Source: Methylomicrobium lacus LW14 | GTDB taxonomy: Bacteria; Pseudomonadota; Gammaproteobacteria; Methylococcales; Methylomonadaceae | DNA: 64,000 nucleotides | NCBI RefSeq assembly: GCF_000527095.1 | Contig: NZ_AZUN01000001.1 | Span: 806,001 to 870,000 of the forward strand | Direction: 5' to 3' | Part shown: positions 35,549-44,423 of the stretch, in pieces | Layout: each line of letters starts with the position of its first letter | How positions within the stretch are numbered: position 1 is the first letter of the stretch | Notes under the pieces: model-generated | Seen by the model: the letters and a program-made list of their open reading frames with translations, nothing else | Database searches by the model: none | Told to the model about the DNA's origin: nothing | Position numbers and translations under genes: made by a program

Positions 35549-37201
35549 ATGAATATGCAACCCGGAATGCCGCCCCGATTCGGCCTGGACGCCCTGAAGG
35601 CAAACTGGCGCAGCGACCTGCTCGCCGGTTTTTTTGTGTTTTTGATCGCCTTGCCGTTGTGTCTCGGCATCGCCGTCGCCTCCGGTTTTCCGCCGTCGGC
35701 GGGCATTATCACCGCGATCGTCGGCGGCCTCTTGGTTTCGCGGGTGAACGGTTCACATGTGACGATCAACGGCCCGGCGGCGGGCTTGATCGTCGTGATC
35801 CTCGGCGCGGTGCAAACGCTCGGCGACGGCGATGTGCTGGCCGGCTACCGTTATACCTTGGCCGCGATCATGCTGGCCGGCGCCTTGCAGGTGCTGATGG
35901 GCGTTTACAAGGCCGGCCAGTACAGCGCGTTTTTTCCGCCGGCGGTCGTGCACGGCATGTTGGCGGGTCTCGGCATCATCATCATCGCGAAACAAAGCCA
36001 TGTGATGCTGGGGGCGAGCCCGGAGCCGGGCAGCATCTTCGCGACGATCGCGCAGATTCCGCACAGCCTGTTGAATCCCGATCCGGTGATCGCCTTCATC
36101 GGCCTCAGCGGGTTGGCGATTTTAATTTTCTGGCCTTGGGTCAAGCATCCGAAATTGAAGAAGGTTCCCGCCCCCTTGGTCGTGCTGTTGACCGGTATGG
36201 GGCTCGGGCAGATTTTCGGCGTGCAGCATGAACATTGGCATCCCTTCTTGACGGACGCGGAACTCCAGGCCGGCCATGCGCATGCGATTGCGCCGAAATT
36301 TCTGGTCGATATTCCGGACGATTGGTCGTCCTTTTTTCAGTTTGCCGATTATTCGAAGGCGCTGACCCTGGAGTTCTGGGGCGCGGTAATCAGCATCTGT
36401 CTGGTCGGCAGTCTCGAAACCTTGTTGGTCGCGAATGCGGTAGACAAGCTTGATCCGTATAAGCGCAAATCCGATATCGACCGGGATCTGGCCGCGGTCG
36501 GTTTGGGCAATACGGTCGCCGGTTTCATCGGCGGTTTGCCGATGATCGCCGAGATCGTGCGAAGTTCGTCCAATATCCAGTACGGCGCCAAAACCGGCTG
36601 GGCCAATTTCTTTCACGGGCTGATTATGTTGGGATTTGTCGCCTTGTTTCCGCATCTGATCCATAACATTCCGCTGGCCTCGTTGGCGGCGCTGCTGGTT
36701 TATACCGGTTTCAAGCTGGCCTCGCCGAAGACCTTCAGCCAGGTTTGGGCGATCGGCGCGGAACAGTTGGGCCTGTTCGTGGTGACGATGCTCGGGGTCC
36801 TCGCGACCGATCTGCTGATCGGCGTGCTGCTCGGCATCGCGGTCAAACTGGGCATCCACATCGCGCGCGGGGTATGGCTCGAAAATATGTTCAAGATCCA
36901 TTTCACGATCGAGCAATCAGGGACTGACACGATCGTGGTCAAACTGTTGGGATCGGCGCTGTTCTCGAATTATCTGCCGTTAAAAAAGGCGCTGGCAGGT
37001 CTCGAAAATGGCAAGACGCTCATTTTCGATTTCTCGAACGGTTATCTGATCGATCATACCGTGATGGATTTCATCCATGATTTCAGCAACGATTACGCGG
37101 CGCAGGGCGGCAAGTGCCGCGAGGTCGGGCATGCGCTGGAGACTTTTTCGGACCACGCCTTGGCCGCGCGGTTGATGACCGAGGATGACAGGAAAAAGTA
37201 A
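35549..37201 (+). CDS. SulP family inorganic anion transporter
   Basis: A 550-residue inner-membrane transporter. About 10-14 hydrophobic helices span residues 20-435, including GFPPSAGIITAIVGGLLVS and the NGPAAGLIVVILGAV segment typical of SulP proteins. A C-terminal STAS domain follows (about 440-545, with TLIFDFSNGYLIDHTVMDFI). Substrates in the family include sulfate, bicarbonate and other anions; which one is used here cannot be told. I choose ATG 35549, preceded by GAGG at nine bases, over the upstream ATG at 35480. A long inverted repeat follows at 37283-37316. Confidence 0.88.
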   Translation: MNMQPGMPPRFGLDALKANWRSDLLAGFFVFLIALPLCLGIAVASGFPPSAGIITAIVGGLLVSRVNGSHVTINGPAAGLIVVILGAVQTLGDGDVLAGYRYTLAAIMLAGALQVLMGVYKAGQYSAFFPPAVVHGMLAGLGIIIIAKQSHVMLGASPEPGSIFATIAQIPHSLLNPDPVIAFIGLSGLAILIFWPWVKHPKLKKVPAPLVVLLTGMGLGQIFGVQHEHWHPFLTDAELQAGHAHAIAPKFLVDIPDDWSSFFQFADYSKALTLEFWGAVISICLVGSLETLLVANAVDKLDPYKRKSDIDRDLAAVGLGNTVAGFIGGLPMIAEIVRSSSNIQYGAKTGWANFFHGLIMLGFVALFPHLIHNIPLASLAALLVYTGFKLASPKTFSQVWAIGAEQLGLFVVTMLGVLATDLLIGVLLGIAVKLGIHIARGVWLENMFKIHFTIEQSGTDTIVVKLLGSALFSNYLPLKKALAGLENGKTLIFDFSNGYLIDHTVMDFIHDFSNDYAAQGGKCREVGHALETFSDHALAARLMTEDDRKK

Positions 37202-37282
37202 GGGACTAAATTTCGGCAAGTTATTTTCAATCCAGGGGCTGCATCAACATTAGACCCACAATCACAATCGCGAGGGCAGCAA

Positions 37283-37316
37283 AGCCCTTGGAGGTTTTTT
37301 AATACCTCCAAGGGCT
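37283..37316. terminator. Long inverted repeat after the SulP gene
   Basis: AGCCCTTGGAGGT (37283-37295) pairs perfectly with ACCTCCAAGGGCT (37304-37316); the eight-base loop is T-rich. No long T-tract follows (TCTC), so it may be a stability element or a weak terminator for the SulP gene. Confidence 0.5.
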
Positions 37317-37403
37317 TCTCGGGAAAGCTTTTAAGCCTTGACATGGCTATAAATATGTCGACCAAAACAATAACAATAACATTTTCACAATGAGGTTTTC
37401 GTC

Positions 37404-39293
37404 ATGATGATCCGACTTCGATCCTTCAAGTTGAATCCCCTTTCCCTCCTTTTCACAGCTACGGTTTGCCTGTTGCCCGGCTTGGCAAGCGCCGCATCCG
37501 CTCCGGTCTACACCGACCAAGGCAAACAATGGACCCAGGCGGCGCGCCTGCAATATTACTCGCAGGATCAGGGCTCCCGGCTGATGCCTCTGCAATGGTT
37601 TCTGGCATTAAAACAGGCGAACGGCAAGCCGTTTTTAGACGACAGCATGTCTCGTTACGGATATCTGCCGAATCCCGACAGTAAGACCCAAGGCCTGCCG
37701 GTCGGTTTCACGGTCAACGGCAACGCGGTCGGCATGACCTGTTCCGCCTGCCACACCCGGCAAATCGAGGTAGGCGGCAAGGCCTACCGGATCGACGGGG
37801 GGCCTGCAATCTCCGACTTCCAGACCTTTGCAGCCGATTTGGACGGCGCGGTTGGGCATACGCTGAATGATCAGCCGTCCTTCGACGCTTTCGCTGCCGC
37901 GGTACTGGGCGGAACGCCTTCGGCCGAGCAAAAAACGCGCTTGCGGAAAGAAGTCGAGACCTGGTACCTGCCTTATCATACGATCATGAGTATCGCCTTA
38001 CCGAAGGACAAGCCGTGGGGGCCTGCGCGTCTCGATGCGGTTGCGATGATCCTGAACCGGGTGACCGGCCTGGATATCGGCACGGCGCCGGATCATATCA
38101 TCAAATCCAACATTCACTTGGCCGACACGCCGGTGCGCTATCCGTTCATCTGGAATGCGCCGATTCAGGACAAGACCCAGTGGCCCGGCTTTGCGGACAA
38201 CGGCAACGGTTTATTGGGGTTGTCGCGCAATTACGGTGAAGTGCTGGGCGTGTTTGCCGATTTTTATCCGAAAAAAGCCCCAGGCCAGCTTCTCGGCTTC
38301 GATTATCTGAAACATAATTCGGCCAATTTTGATGGGCTGAAGGCGGTCGAGAATCTGGTCAAAAAGATCGGTCCTCCGGCATGGCCGTGGAAAGAAGGCA
38401 AATGGGCGGTCAATGCGAAGTTGGCCGCGCAGGGTAAGGCGATCTATGAAAGCCCGACCCAAACCGAAAACGGCGGCTGCGCCGGGTGCCACGGTATTCG
38501 CGACGGGATTCCACGCGCCTTGAACAAGACCTGGGCGACGCCGCTGTGCTATGTCGGCACGGATCCGAAGGAGTTCGAGTTGTTTGGCTTGACGGTCGAT
38601 ACCGGCGTGCTGGCCGGGGCGAAGATACCGTTCCTCGAGAAGCCGCTGAAGGCAAAGGACGAAAATGCGGTCAGAGTCCTGAGCATGGTCGGTATGGGCA
38701 CCTTGTTGCAGTACACCAAGTCACCGAAAACGCTGGATCTGGAGTTGAAGGCACAAACCAAATTAGGCTTGATCGAGCGTCTGGTCGGCGATGCAAAAGC
38801 TGCCAAAGACCGCAAAGTCAAGGAAATTACCGAGCAGTTGCTGAAAAAACAGGCGGATCTGGTGACTTCGGACAGCGCGTTGCTGAAAGGCGCCTATCAG
38901 ACCATGCAGGCGCCTCCGAGCTTGCGGCAGGCCGGGGGGTATGCCTGTAAGGACAAGTTCACCGATCCGACTCCGGCTATTGCTTACGAATCCCGTGTCT
39001 TGCAGGGCATCTGGGCGACCGCGCCTTACCTGCACAACGGTTCGGTGCCGACGCTGGCGGCATTGTTGGAGCCGGCGCAGAATCGGCCCGTCGAATTTAA
39101 GATCGGCCCCGCCTATGACCCTGAAAAAATCGGACTCGCGGTCGAGCAAAGCAAATTCGATTATGTCTTGAAGACGACCGATTGCGAAGGCGACAACATC
39201 AAATCCGGCAACAGCCGCTGCGGCCATGAATTCGGTACCCGGCTGTCGAAACAGGAAAAAGCCGCGTTGTTGGAATATTTGAAGATTCTGTAA
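37404..39293 (+). CDS. RoxA-like di-haem cytochrome c (peroxidase-related)
   Basis: A 629-residue exported protein with a signal peptide (cleavage about residue 30, LASA). There are two covalent haem motifs: CSACH at 113-117 and CAGCH at 359-363. Between and after them lie segments of the di-haem peroxidase/rubber-oxygenase RoxA-like group, including NGIWATAPYLHNGSVPTL-type sequence (here QGIWATAPYLHNGSVPTLAA near 535). Its length and layout fit RoxA-like relatives better than short CcpA peroxidases. The substrate is unknown: oxygenation of a hydrocarbon or lipid, or peroxide reduction, are both possible. Two adjacent ATGs (37404, 37407) follow GAGG. Confidence 0.8.
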   Translation: MMIRLRSFKLNPLSLLFTATVCLLPGLASAASAPVYTDQGKQWTQAARLQYYSQDQGSRLMPLQWFLALKQANGKPFLDDSMSRYGYLPNPDSKTQGLPVGFTVNGNAVGMTCSACHTRQIEVGGKAYRIDGGPAISDFQTFAADLDGAVGHTLNDQPSFDAFAAAVLGGTPSAEQKTRLRKEVETWYLPYHTIMSIALPKDKPWGPARLDAVAMILNRVTGLDIGTAPDHIIKSNIHLADTPVRYPFIWNAPIQDKTQWPGFADNGNGLLGLSRNYGEVLGVFADFYPKKAPGQLLGFDYLKHNSANFDGLKAVENLVKKIGPPAWPWKEGKWAVNAKLAAQGKAIYESPTQTENGGCAGCHGIRDGIPRALNKTWATPLCYVGTDPKEFELFGLTVDTGVLAGAKIPFLEKPLKAKDENAVRVLSMVGMGTLLQYTKSPKTLDLELKAQTKLGLIERLVGDAKAAKDRKVKEITEQLLKKQADLVTSDSALLKGAYQTMQAPPSLRQAGGYACKDKFTDPTPAIAYESRVLQGIWATAPYLHNGSVPTLAALLEPAQNRPVEFKIGPAYDPEKIGLAVEQSKFDYVLKTTDCEGDNIKSGNSRCGHEFGTRLSKQEKAALLEYLKIL

Positions 39294-39444
39294 GGATTCG
39301 ATCAATCTTTTTAGCGTTCCCAAGCTCTGCGTATCTTGAGCCGCTTCGCGGTTCGGGGCGCAGGGCGTCCGTCTCGGTTCTAACTCGCGGCGGTAAATCC
39401 GCCAGCCGTCCATCACAAACCCTGCCTCAAGCCAAAAATTAAGT

Positions 39445-39450
39445 TATAAT
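39445..39450 (+). promoter_or_regulatory. Probable -10 box for glyQS
   Basis: A perfect TATAAT 25 bases before the first usable GTG of glyQ. No strong -35 at the standard spacing. It implies a very short leader. Confidence 0.4.
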
Positions 39451-39474
39451 CGCCGGATTTTTACTGCATATCGT

Positions 39475-40404
39475 GTGTGTACCGTGGCGAGTTCGAATTA
39501 CGATGTATCGACATTTCAGGGACTGATTCTGGCCCTACAGGAATACTGGGCCAAGCAGGGTTGCGTCTTGTTGCAGCCTTTGGATCAGGAAGTGGGGGCG
39601 GGGACTTTTCATCCGGCGACTTTTCTTCGGGCGATCGGGCCCGAGCCTTGGAATACCGCCTATGTGCAGCCTTCGCGCCGGCCGACCGACGGGCGTTTCG
39701 GCGAAAACCCGAACCGCTTGCAGCATTATTATCAGTATCAGGTGCTGATGAAGCCGTCGCCTGACAACATTCAGGAGCTCTATCTCGGCTCCCTGCGCAC
39801 TCTGGGCTTCGATCTGCTCGAACACGACATCCGCTTCGTCGAGGACAATTGGGAATCGCCGACTTTGGGCGCCTGGGGGCTCGGCTGGGAAGTCTGGCTG
39901 AACGGCATGGAAGTGACGCAGTTTACTTATTTCCAGCAGGTCGGCGGGCTCGAATGCCGGCCGGTGACCGGCGAAATCACCTACGGCCTGGAACGGCTCG
40001 CGATGTATTTGCAGGGCGTCAAGAGCGTGTACGATCTGGTCTGGGCACGGACGCCGCACGGCGTCGTGACCTATGGCGACGTGTTTCATCAGAACGAGGT
40101 CGAAATGTCCTCGTTCAATTTCGACCATGCGAACGTCGATTTCCTGTTCAAATGTTTCGACACCTACGAACAGGAATGCCAGAAATTGATCCAGGCGAAC
40201 CTGCCGCTGCCGGCCTATGAAATGGTGCTGAAGGCGTCGCATACGTTCAACCTGCTCGATGCGCGCCATGCGATCTCGGTCACCGAGCGCCAGCGTTATA
40301 TCTTGCGGGTCAGAAATTTGGCCAAATCGGTCGCCGAGGCTTACTACCAGCGCCGGGAGTCGCTGGGCTTCCCGATGCTGGCAGGACAGGGAGAATCACG
40401 ATGA
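39475..40404 (+). CDS. glyQ: Glycyl-tRNA synthetase alpha subunit
   Basis: A class II synthetase subunit of about 305-309 residues in the heterotetrameric bacterial GlyRS. It has STFQGLILALQEYWAKQGC, QPLDQEVGAGTFHP, YVQPSRRPTDGRFGENPNRLQ-type motif 2 and ARHAISVTERQRY near the C-terminus. The start is a GTG: 39475 or, three codons later, 39484 (giving MASSNYDVST); no Shine-Dalgarno separates them. The stop overlaps the glyS start by four bases. Confidence 0.97.
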   Translation: MCTVASSNYDVSTFQGLILALQEYWAKQGCVLLQPLDQEVGAGTFHPATFLRAIGPEPWNTAYVQPSRRPTDGRFGENPNRLQHYYQYQVLMKPSPDNIQELYLGSLRTLGFDLLEHDIRFVEDNWESPTLGAWGLGWEVWLNGMEVTQFTYFQQVGGLECRPVTGEITYGLERLAMYLQGVKSVYDLVWARTPHGVVTYGDVFHQNEVEMSSFNFDHANVDFLFKCFDTYEQECQKLIQANLPLPAYEMVLKASHTFNLLDARHAISVTERQRYILRVRNLAKSVAEAYYQRRESLGFPMLAGQGESR

Positions 40405-42470
40405 GCGATACTAAACATTTACTTTTCGAATTGGGCTCGGAAGAGCTGCCGCCGAAGACTTTGTTGAATCTGGCCCAGGCGCTGCAAAACGGCATCGTCG
40501 CCGGATTGAACGAGGCCGGATTGGCCTTTTCCGGCAGCCAGTTTTATGCGACGCCGCGGCGCCTCGCGGTATGGGTCGAAAATCTCGAGACCGCGCAGCC
40601 GAACAAGACGGTCGAAAAACGCGGCCCGGCCTTGCAGGCGGCCTATGCGCCGGACGGCAGCCCGAGCAAGGCGGCGTTGGGTTTTGCGGCCAGCTGCGGC
40701 ACCACCTTCGAGCAATTGCAGGAACTGAATACCGACAAGGGCGCCTGGCTGTCCTACACCCAGGAGATCGAAGGGCAAGCCACCGAAAAGCTGATTCCGG
40801 ACATCATCCGCAAGAGCCTGGCCGCCTTGCCGATCGCGAAACGAATGCGCTGGGGCAATTTTACGACCGAATTCGTCAGACCGGTGCATTGGGCCGTGCT
40901 GTTGTTCGGCGAGCACGTGATCGAGACCGAGATTCTGGGCCTGACGACCGGCCGCGCGACGCAGGGCCACCGTTTTCATGCGCCGGAACAATTGACGATC
41001 ACGAGCCCCGAAGCCTACGTCCAAACGCTGCATGAACAGGGCCGGGTGATCGCCGACTTCGACGCCAGAAAGGTGATCATCCGCGACGCCGCGAATAAGG
41101 CGGCAGCGCAGGTCGGCGGCATTGCGCATATCGAGGACGATCTGCTCGAAGAAGTCGCCGCGCTGAATGAGTGGCCGGTGCCGGTGACCGGTAATTTCGA
41201 TCCGCGCTTCCTGGAACTGCCGGCCGAAGTGTTGATCACGACGATGCAGACCAACCAGAAATATTTTCCGGTCAAGAACCGGGACGGCGCCTTGCTGCCG
41301 CATTTCATCACCTTCAGCAATATCGAAAGCAAGCGTCCCGAATCAATCCAGCGCGGCAACGAGCGGGTAATCACTCCGCGTCTGACCGACGCCGAATTTT
41401 TCTGGAAGCAGGACCGCAAGAAGCCTCTCGCCGAGCGTGTGTTGAGCATGTCCAGCATCGTATTCCAGGAAAAACTCGGCACCGTCGCGGACAAGACCGA
41501 ACGGGTAATCAAGCTGGCCGAGGTGATCGCGAATCTGCTGCACGCCAATGTCGAACACGCGAAGCGCGCCGCCTTGCTCGCGAAAGCCGATCTCTTGACC
41601 GACATGGTCGGCGAATTCGGCAATCTGCAAGGCATCATGGGCCGCTATTATGCGCTCGCGGACGGCGAGCCGGCCGAGGTCGCTTTGGCGATCGAAGAGC
41701 ATTATTTGCCGAAACAGTCAGGCGGTCCGACGCCGGGCAGCGTGACCGGTCAGATTGTCGCGCTGGCCGACAAGATCGACACCTTGTGCGGCATTTTCAG
41801 CGCCGCCCTGATTCCGACCGGCGACAAGGACCCTTATGCACTCCGGCGCGCGGCGATCGGCGTGCTGCGCATCATCATCGAAAACCGTCTGCCGCTGAAC
41901 ATCCGCGATCTGATCGATTTTGCGCTGTACCAGTTTACCCATGCCTTCGATGTCGATGCGACGCGTGTTGCGGTCACCGAATTCGTGTTCGACCGGCTGA
42001 AAGGCTACTGTCTGGATCAGGGCTACACGTCCGACGAGTTCGAGGCGGTCCTCTCGGTCAATCCGTCCGAGCCGCTCGACTTCATCCAGCGCCTGGCCGC
42101 GGTCAAGACCTTCAGGCAGTTGCCGGAGGCCGAAAGCCTCGCGGCCGCGAACAAACGCATCCGCAATATCCTGAAAAAATCGGAAACCGCGCCGGCTGCA
42201 AGCGTCGGCGCGCTGGCCGAAGCGCAGGAACAGCGCTTGCTGGAAGCCGCCAATGCGGCCGGCGAAGCGATCAAGCCTTTGCTGGCGCAGCGGGATTATC
42301 AGGGCACGTTGAACCGGCTCGCGCAGCTTGAACCGGTGGTCAATGACTTTTTCGACCATGTGATGGTGATGTGCGACGATCTCGAATTGCGCGCAAACCG
42401 TCTGGCGTTATTGACGCTGCTGTCCGAACAGTTTTTGACCTGCGCGGATATTTCGAAATTGCAGTCTTGA
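40401..42470 (+). CDS. glyS: Glycyl-tRNA synthetase beta subunit
   Basis: A 689-residue tRNA-binding subunit. It starts with LLFELGSEELPPKTL, typical of GlyS, and keeps RPVHWAVLLFGE, LTDAEFFWKQDRKKPL, ADKIDTLCGIFSAALIPTGD and KDPYALRRAAIGVLRI segments; the C-terminus is an anticodon-binding-like helical domain. The ATGA overlap with glyQ indicates translational coupling. Confidence 0.97.
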   Translation: MSDTKHLLFELGSEELPPKTLLNLAQALQNGIVAGLNEAGLAFSGSQFYATPRRLAVWVENLETAQPNKTVEKRGPALQAAYAPDGSPSKAALGFAASCGTTFEQLQELNTDKGAWLSYTQEIEGQATEKLIPDIIRKSLAALPIAKRMRWGNFTTEFVRPVHWAVLLFGEHVIETEILGLTTGRATQGHRFHAPEQLTITSPEAYVQTLHEQGRVIADFDARKVIIRDAANKAAAQVGGIAHIEDDLLEEVAALNEWPVPVTGNFDPRFLELPAEVLITTMQTNQKYFPVKNRDGALLPHFITFSNIESKRPESIQRGNERVITPRLTDAEFFWKQDRKKPLAERVLSMSSIVFQEKLGTVADKTERVIKLAEVIANLLHANVEHAKRAALLAKADLLTDMVGEFGNLQGIMGRYYALADGEPAEVALAIEEHYLPKQSGGPTPGSVTGQIVALADKIDTLCGIFSAALIPTGDKDPYALRRAAIGVLRIIIENRLPLNIRDLIDFALYQFTHAFDVDATRVAVTEFVFDRLKGYCLDQGYTSDEFEAVLSVNPSEPLDFIQRLAAVKTFRQLPEAESLAAANKRIRNILKKSETAPAASVGALAEAQEQRLLEAANAAGEAIKPLLAQRDYQGTLNRLAQLEPVVNDFFDHVMVMCDDLELRANRLALLTLLSEQFLTCADISKLQS

Positions 42471-42529
42471 TCAGGAATGAATGTCGCTTCGCTCAGGATA
42501 AACGGAATCGAGGCTAACCGATTTAAAAT

Positions 42530-43075
42530 ATGACTCGAAACCGTTATGTTTTGCTCGACCGGGACGGCGTGATCAACGAGGATTCCGACCAGTTCATCAA
42601 ATCGCCGGATGAATGGCGGCCGATTCCGGGCAGCCTGGAGGCGATTGCGCTGCTGCATGCGAAAGGCTTCAAGGTCGCGGTGATCACGAATCAATCCGGC
42701 ATCGCGCGCGGCCTGCTCGATCGGGCGATGCTCGATAAGATCCATCAAAAGATGCTCCGCTTGGTGGCCGAAAACGGCGGCGCGATCGAAGCGATTTATT
42801 TTTGTCCGCATGGGCCGGAGAACGGTTGCGACTGCCGCAAACCGAAACCGGGGTTGCTTCTGGCATTTGCGGCCGAGCATCAGGTCGACCTGCACGATGC
42901 GGTGCTGATCGGCGATTCGCTGCGCGACATTCAGGCCGCCGAAGCGGCCGGCGCGCGGGCTATCCTGGTTAAGACCGGCAAGGGCCGGAAAACGCTGAAC
43001 GCCAACCCCGATTTGAAGATTCCAGTATTCGATAATTTATATGACGCTGCAAACTCCCTCGTCTCGGGACAATAA
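42530..43075 (+). CDS. gmhB: D-glycero-beta-D-manno-heptose 1,7-bisphosphate 7-phosphatase
   Basis: A 181-residue HAD phosphatase in ADP-heptose synthesis for lipopolysaccharide core. The nucleophile and acid are Asp10 and Asp12 in LLDRDGVINED. The zinc-binding loop reads CPHGPENGCDCRKPKPG (Cys92, His94, Cys100, Cys102). GDSLRDIQAAEAAGA is motif IV. The gene overlaps the next by 35 bases, a common gmhB-plsC arrangement. Confidence 0.93.
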   Translation: MTRNRYVLLDRDGVINEDSDQFIKSPDEWRPIPGSLEAIALLHAKGFKVAVITNQSGIARGLLDRAMLDKIHQKMLRLVAENGGAIEAIYFCPHGPENGCDCRKPKPGLLLAFAAEHQVDLHDAVLIGDSLRDIQAAEAAGARAILVKTGKGRKTLNANPDLKIPVFDNLYDAANSLVSGQ

Positions 43076-43790
43076 CTTTAAGGTTTATTTCGGTTCGACG
43101 CTGCTGTTTCTCGGCATGACGTTGTCGCTGTTTGTGATCTGCCCGCTGGTGGTGCTGGCGATCGTACTGCCTTTCCGGATGCGTTACCGGATCGCCGGGC
43201 TCTGGGTCAAATGGGTGCTGTGGCTCGCGAAAGTCTGCTGCGGCATCGACTATCAAGTCGAGGGCATGGAGCATATCGATCCAAGCCGCACTTCGATCGT
43301 TCTGAGCAAGCATCAGTCGGCCTGGGAAACGCTCGCTTATCGCGAATTTTTGCCGATGCATTCGGTCTTGTTGAAACAGTCCCTGCTTTGGCTGCCGATC
43401 TGGGGCTGGGCGATGGCGATGCTGAAACCGATCGCGATCGATCGCAAAAATCAGCGCGCGGCGCTACGCAAGTTGCTCGACAAAGGCGGCGAAAGTTTAA
43501 AATCCGGGCTGTGGGTGCTCATTTTTCCCGAAGGCACCCGTACCGCGCCCGGCGAAAGCAAAAAATTCAGTGCCGGCGGCGCGCTGCTGGCGCAGCAATC
43601 CGGTTATCCGGTGGTGCCGATTGCGCATAATGCCGGCGTTTATTGGCCACGCTACAGTTTTTTGAAATATCCCGGCACGATCAAGGTCAAAATCGGCCCG
43701 CCGATCGAAAGCAAGGGCCGCAAGGCCGCCGAGATCAATGCCGAGGCCGAGGCCTGGATTAGCGATGCGATGAAGGAAATAGGAAATTAG
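43041..43790 (+). CDS. plsC: 1-acyl-sn-glycerol-3-phosphate acyltransferase
   Basis: A 249-residue membrane-associated acyltransferase making phosphatidate. One or two N-terminal hydrophobic helices (about 18-45) come first. The catalytic motif reads KHQSAWETL (His91 with Glu96, the HX4E form seen in many proteobacterial homologues instead of HX4D). The substrate-binding motif FPEGTRTAPGE follows. It overlaps gmhB by 35 bases, but no later ATG gives a plausible N-terminus. Confidence 0.9.
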   Translation: MTLQTPSSRDNNFKVYFGSTLLFLGMTLSLFVICPLVVLAIVLPFRMRYRIAGLWVKWVLWLAKVCCGIDYQVEGMEHIDPSRTSIVLSKHQSAWETLAYREFLPMHSVLLKQSLLWLPIWGWAMAMLKPIAIDRKNQRAALRKLLDKGGESLKSGLWVLIFPEGTRTAPGESKKFSAGGALLAQQSGYPVVPIAHNAGVYWPRYSFLKYPGTIKVKIGPPIESKGRKAAEINAEAEAWISDAMKEIGN

Positions 43791-43865
43791 GTCCAGGGTT
43801 CAAACAGTTTATTTTCTCCCTGAACCCCTCGGAATTGTTTAAAAATTATCAAAGGTTTGACTTTA

Positions 43866-44363
43866 ATGAAAAAAATTCTGCTCATTTCGATTTCTGCTTT
43901 ATTCATCACCGCCTGCGCTGAAAAGGGTGACTATGAAGAGGCGGTTTTGGAAGAAATGAAGAAGGAACAGGATGTGAAGGATTATAAGATTGATCCGGAA
44001 AAAATGGCTAGCTGCGTGATCGACACCACGACGATGCATATGCCGGGTTATTTCGAATTTGATCCGGAGCGCCGTACCGCTTATAAAAATTACACCAAAA
44101 TGTTGTCGCTGATGAAGTCAACCGATCCGAAAAAGACGTTGGATGAGTTGCGCAAGGATTTCGGATCGCCGAAAGCCTTGGCCGATGCGCATAACAACCT
44201 AACCGAAAGCATGATGAACTGTTATTCGGCGATCATGCTCCGGTCCGAGCCGCCGGAGGCTGCGGATAAGAAAACCGAAGCGGCAAAACCGAATCCTGAA
44301 ACGCCCAAAAACGCCGATGCGCCGGTGCAAGCCGCACCGACACCGAGCGAGCCGGCGAAGTAA
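43866..44363 (+). CDS. Predicted lipoprotein of unknown function
   Basis: A 165-residue lipoprotein with lipobox FITAC near residue 17. The mature part is charged and helical, with two cysteines (ASCVIDTT and MMNCYSAIM) that could form a disulfide. The C-terminal 35 residues are Pro/Ala/Lys-rich low complexity. I start at ATG 43866 (MKKILLIS) rather than three codons earlier, since it gives a standard n-region. No family was recognised. Confidence 0.65.
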   Translation: MKKILLISISALFITACAEKGDYEEAVLEEMKKEQDVKDYKIDPEKMASCVIDTTTMHMPGYFEFDPERRTAYKNYTKMLSLMKSTDPKKTLDELRKDFGSPKALADAHNNLTESMMNCYSAIMLRSEPPEAADKKTEAAKPNPETPKNADAPVQAAPTPSEPAK

Positions 44364-44423
44364 TCCTGATCAGCCGGCGGTGGTTTTGCGCGATGCGGCC
44401 ACCGTTTGTTGCTGGGAAGCGAT

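Noticed and set aside
42481..42510. CGCTTCGCTCAGGATAAAC dispersed-element fragment before gmhB
   Set aside because: It resembles a common intergenic element but has lost its palindromic partner, so it was not called as a feature.
43798..43838. GGTTCAAA-like sequence after plsC resembling a tRNA T-arm
   Set aside because: No cloverleaf could be folded; it is one arm of a loose GGGTTCA/TGAACCC pairing.
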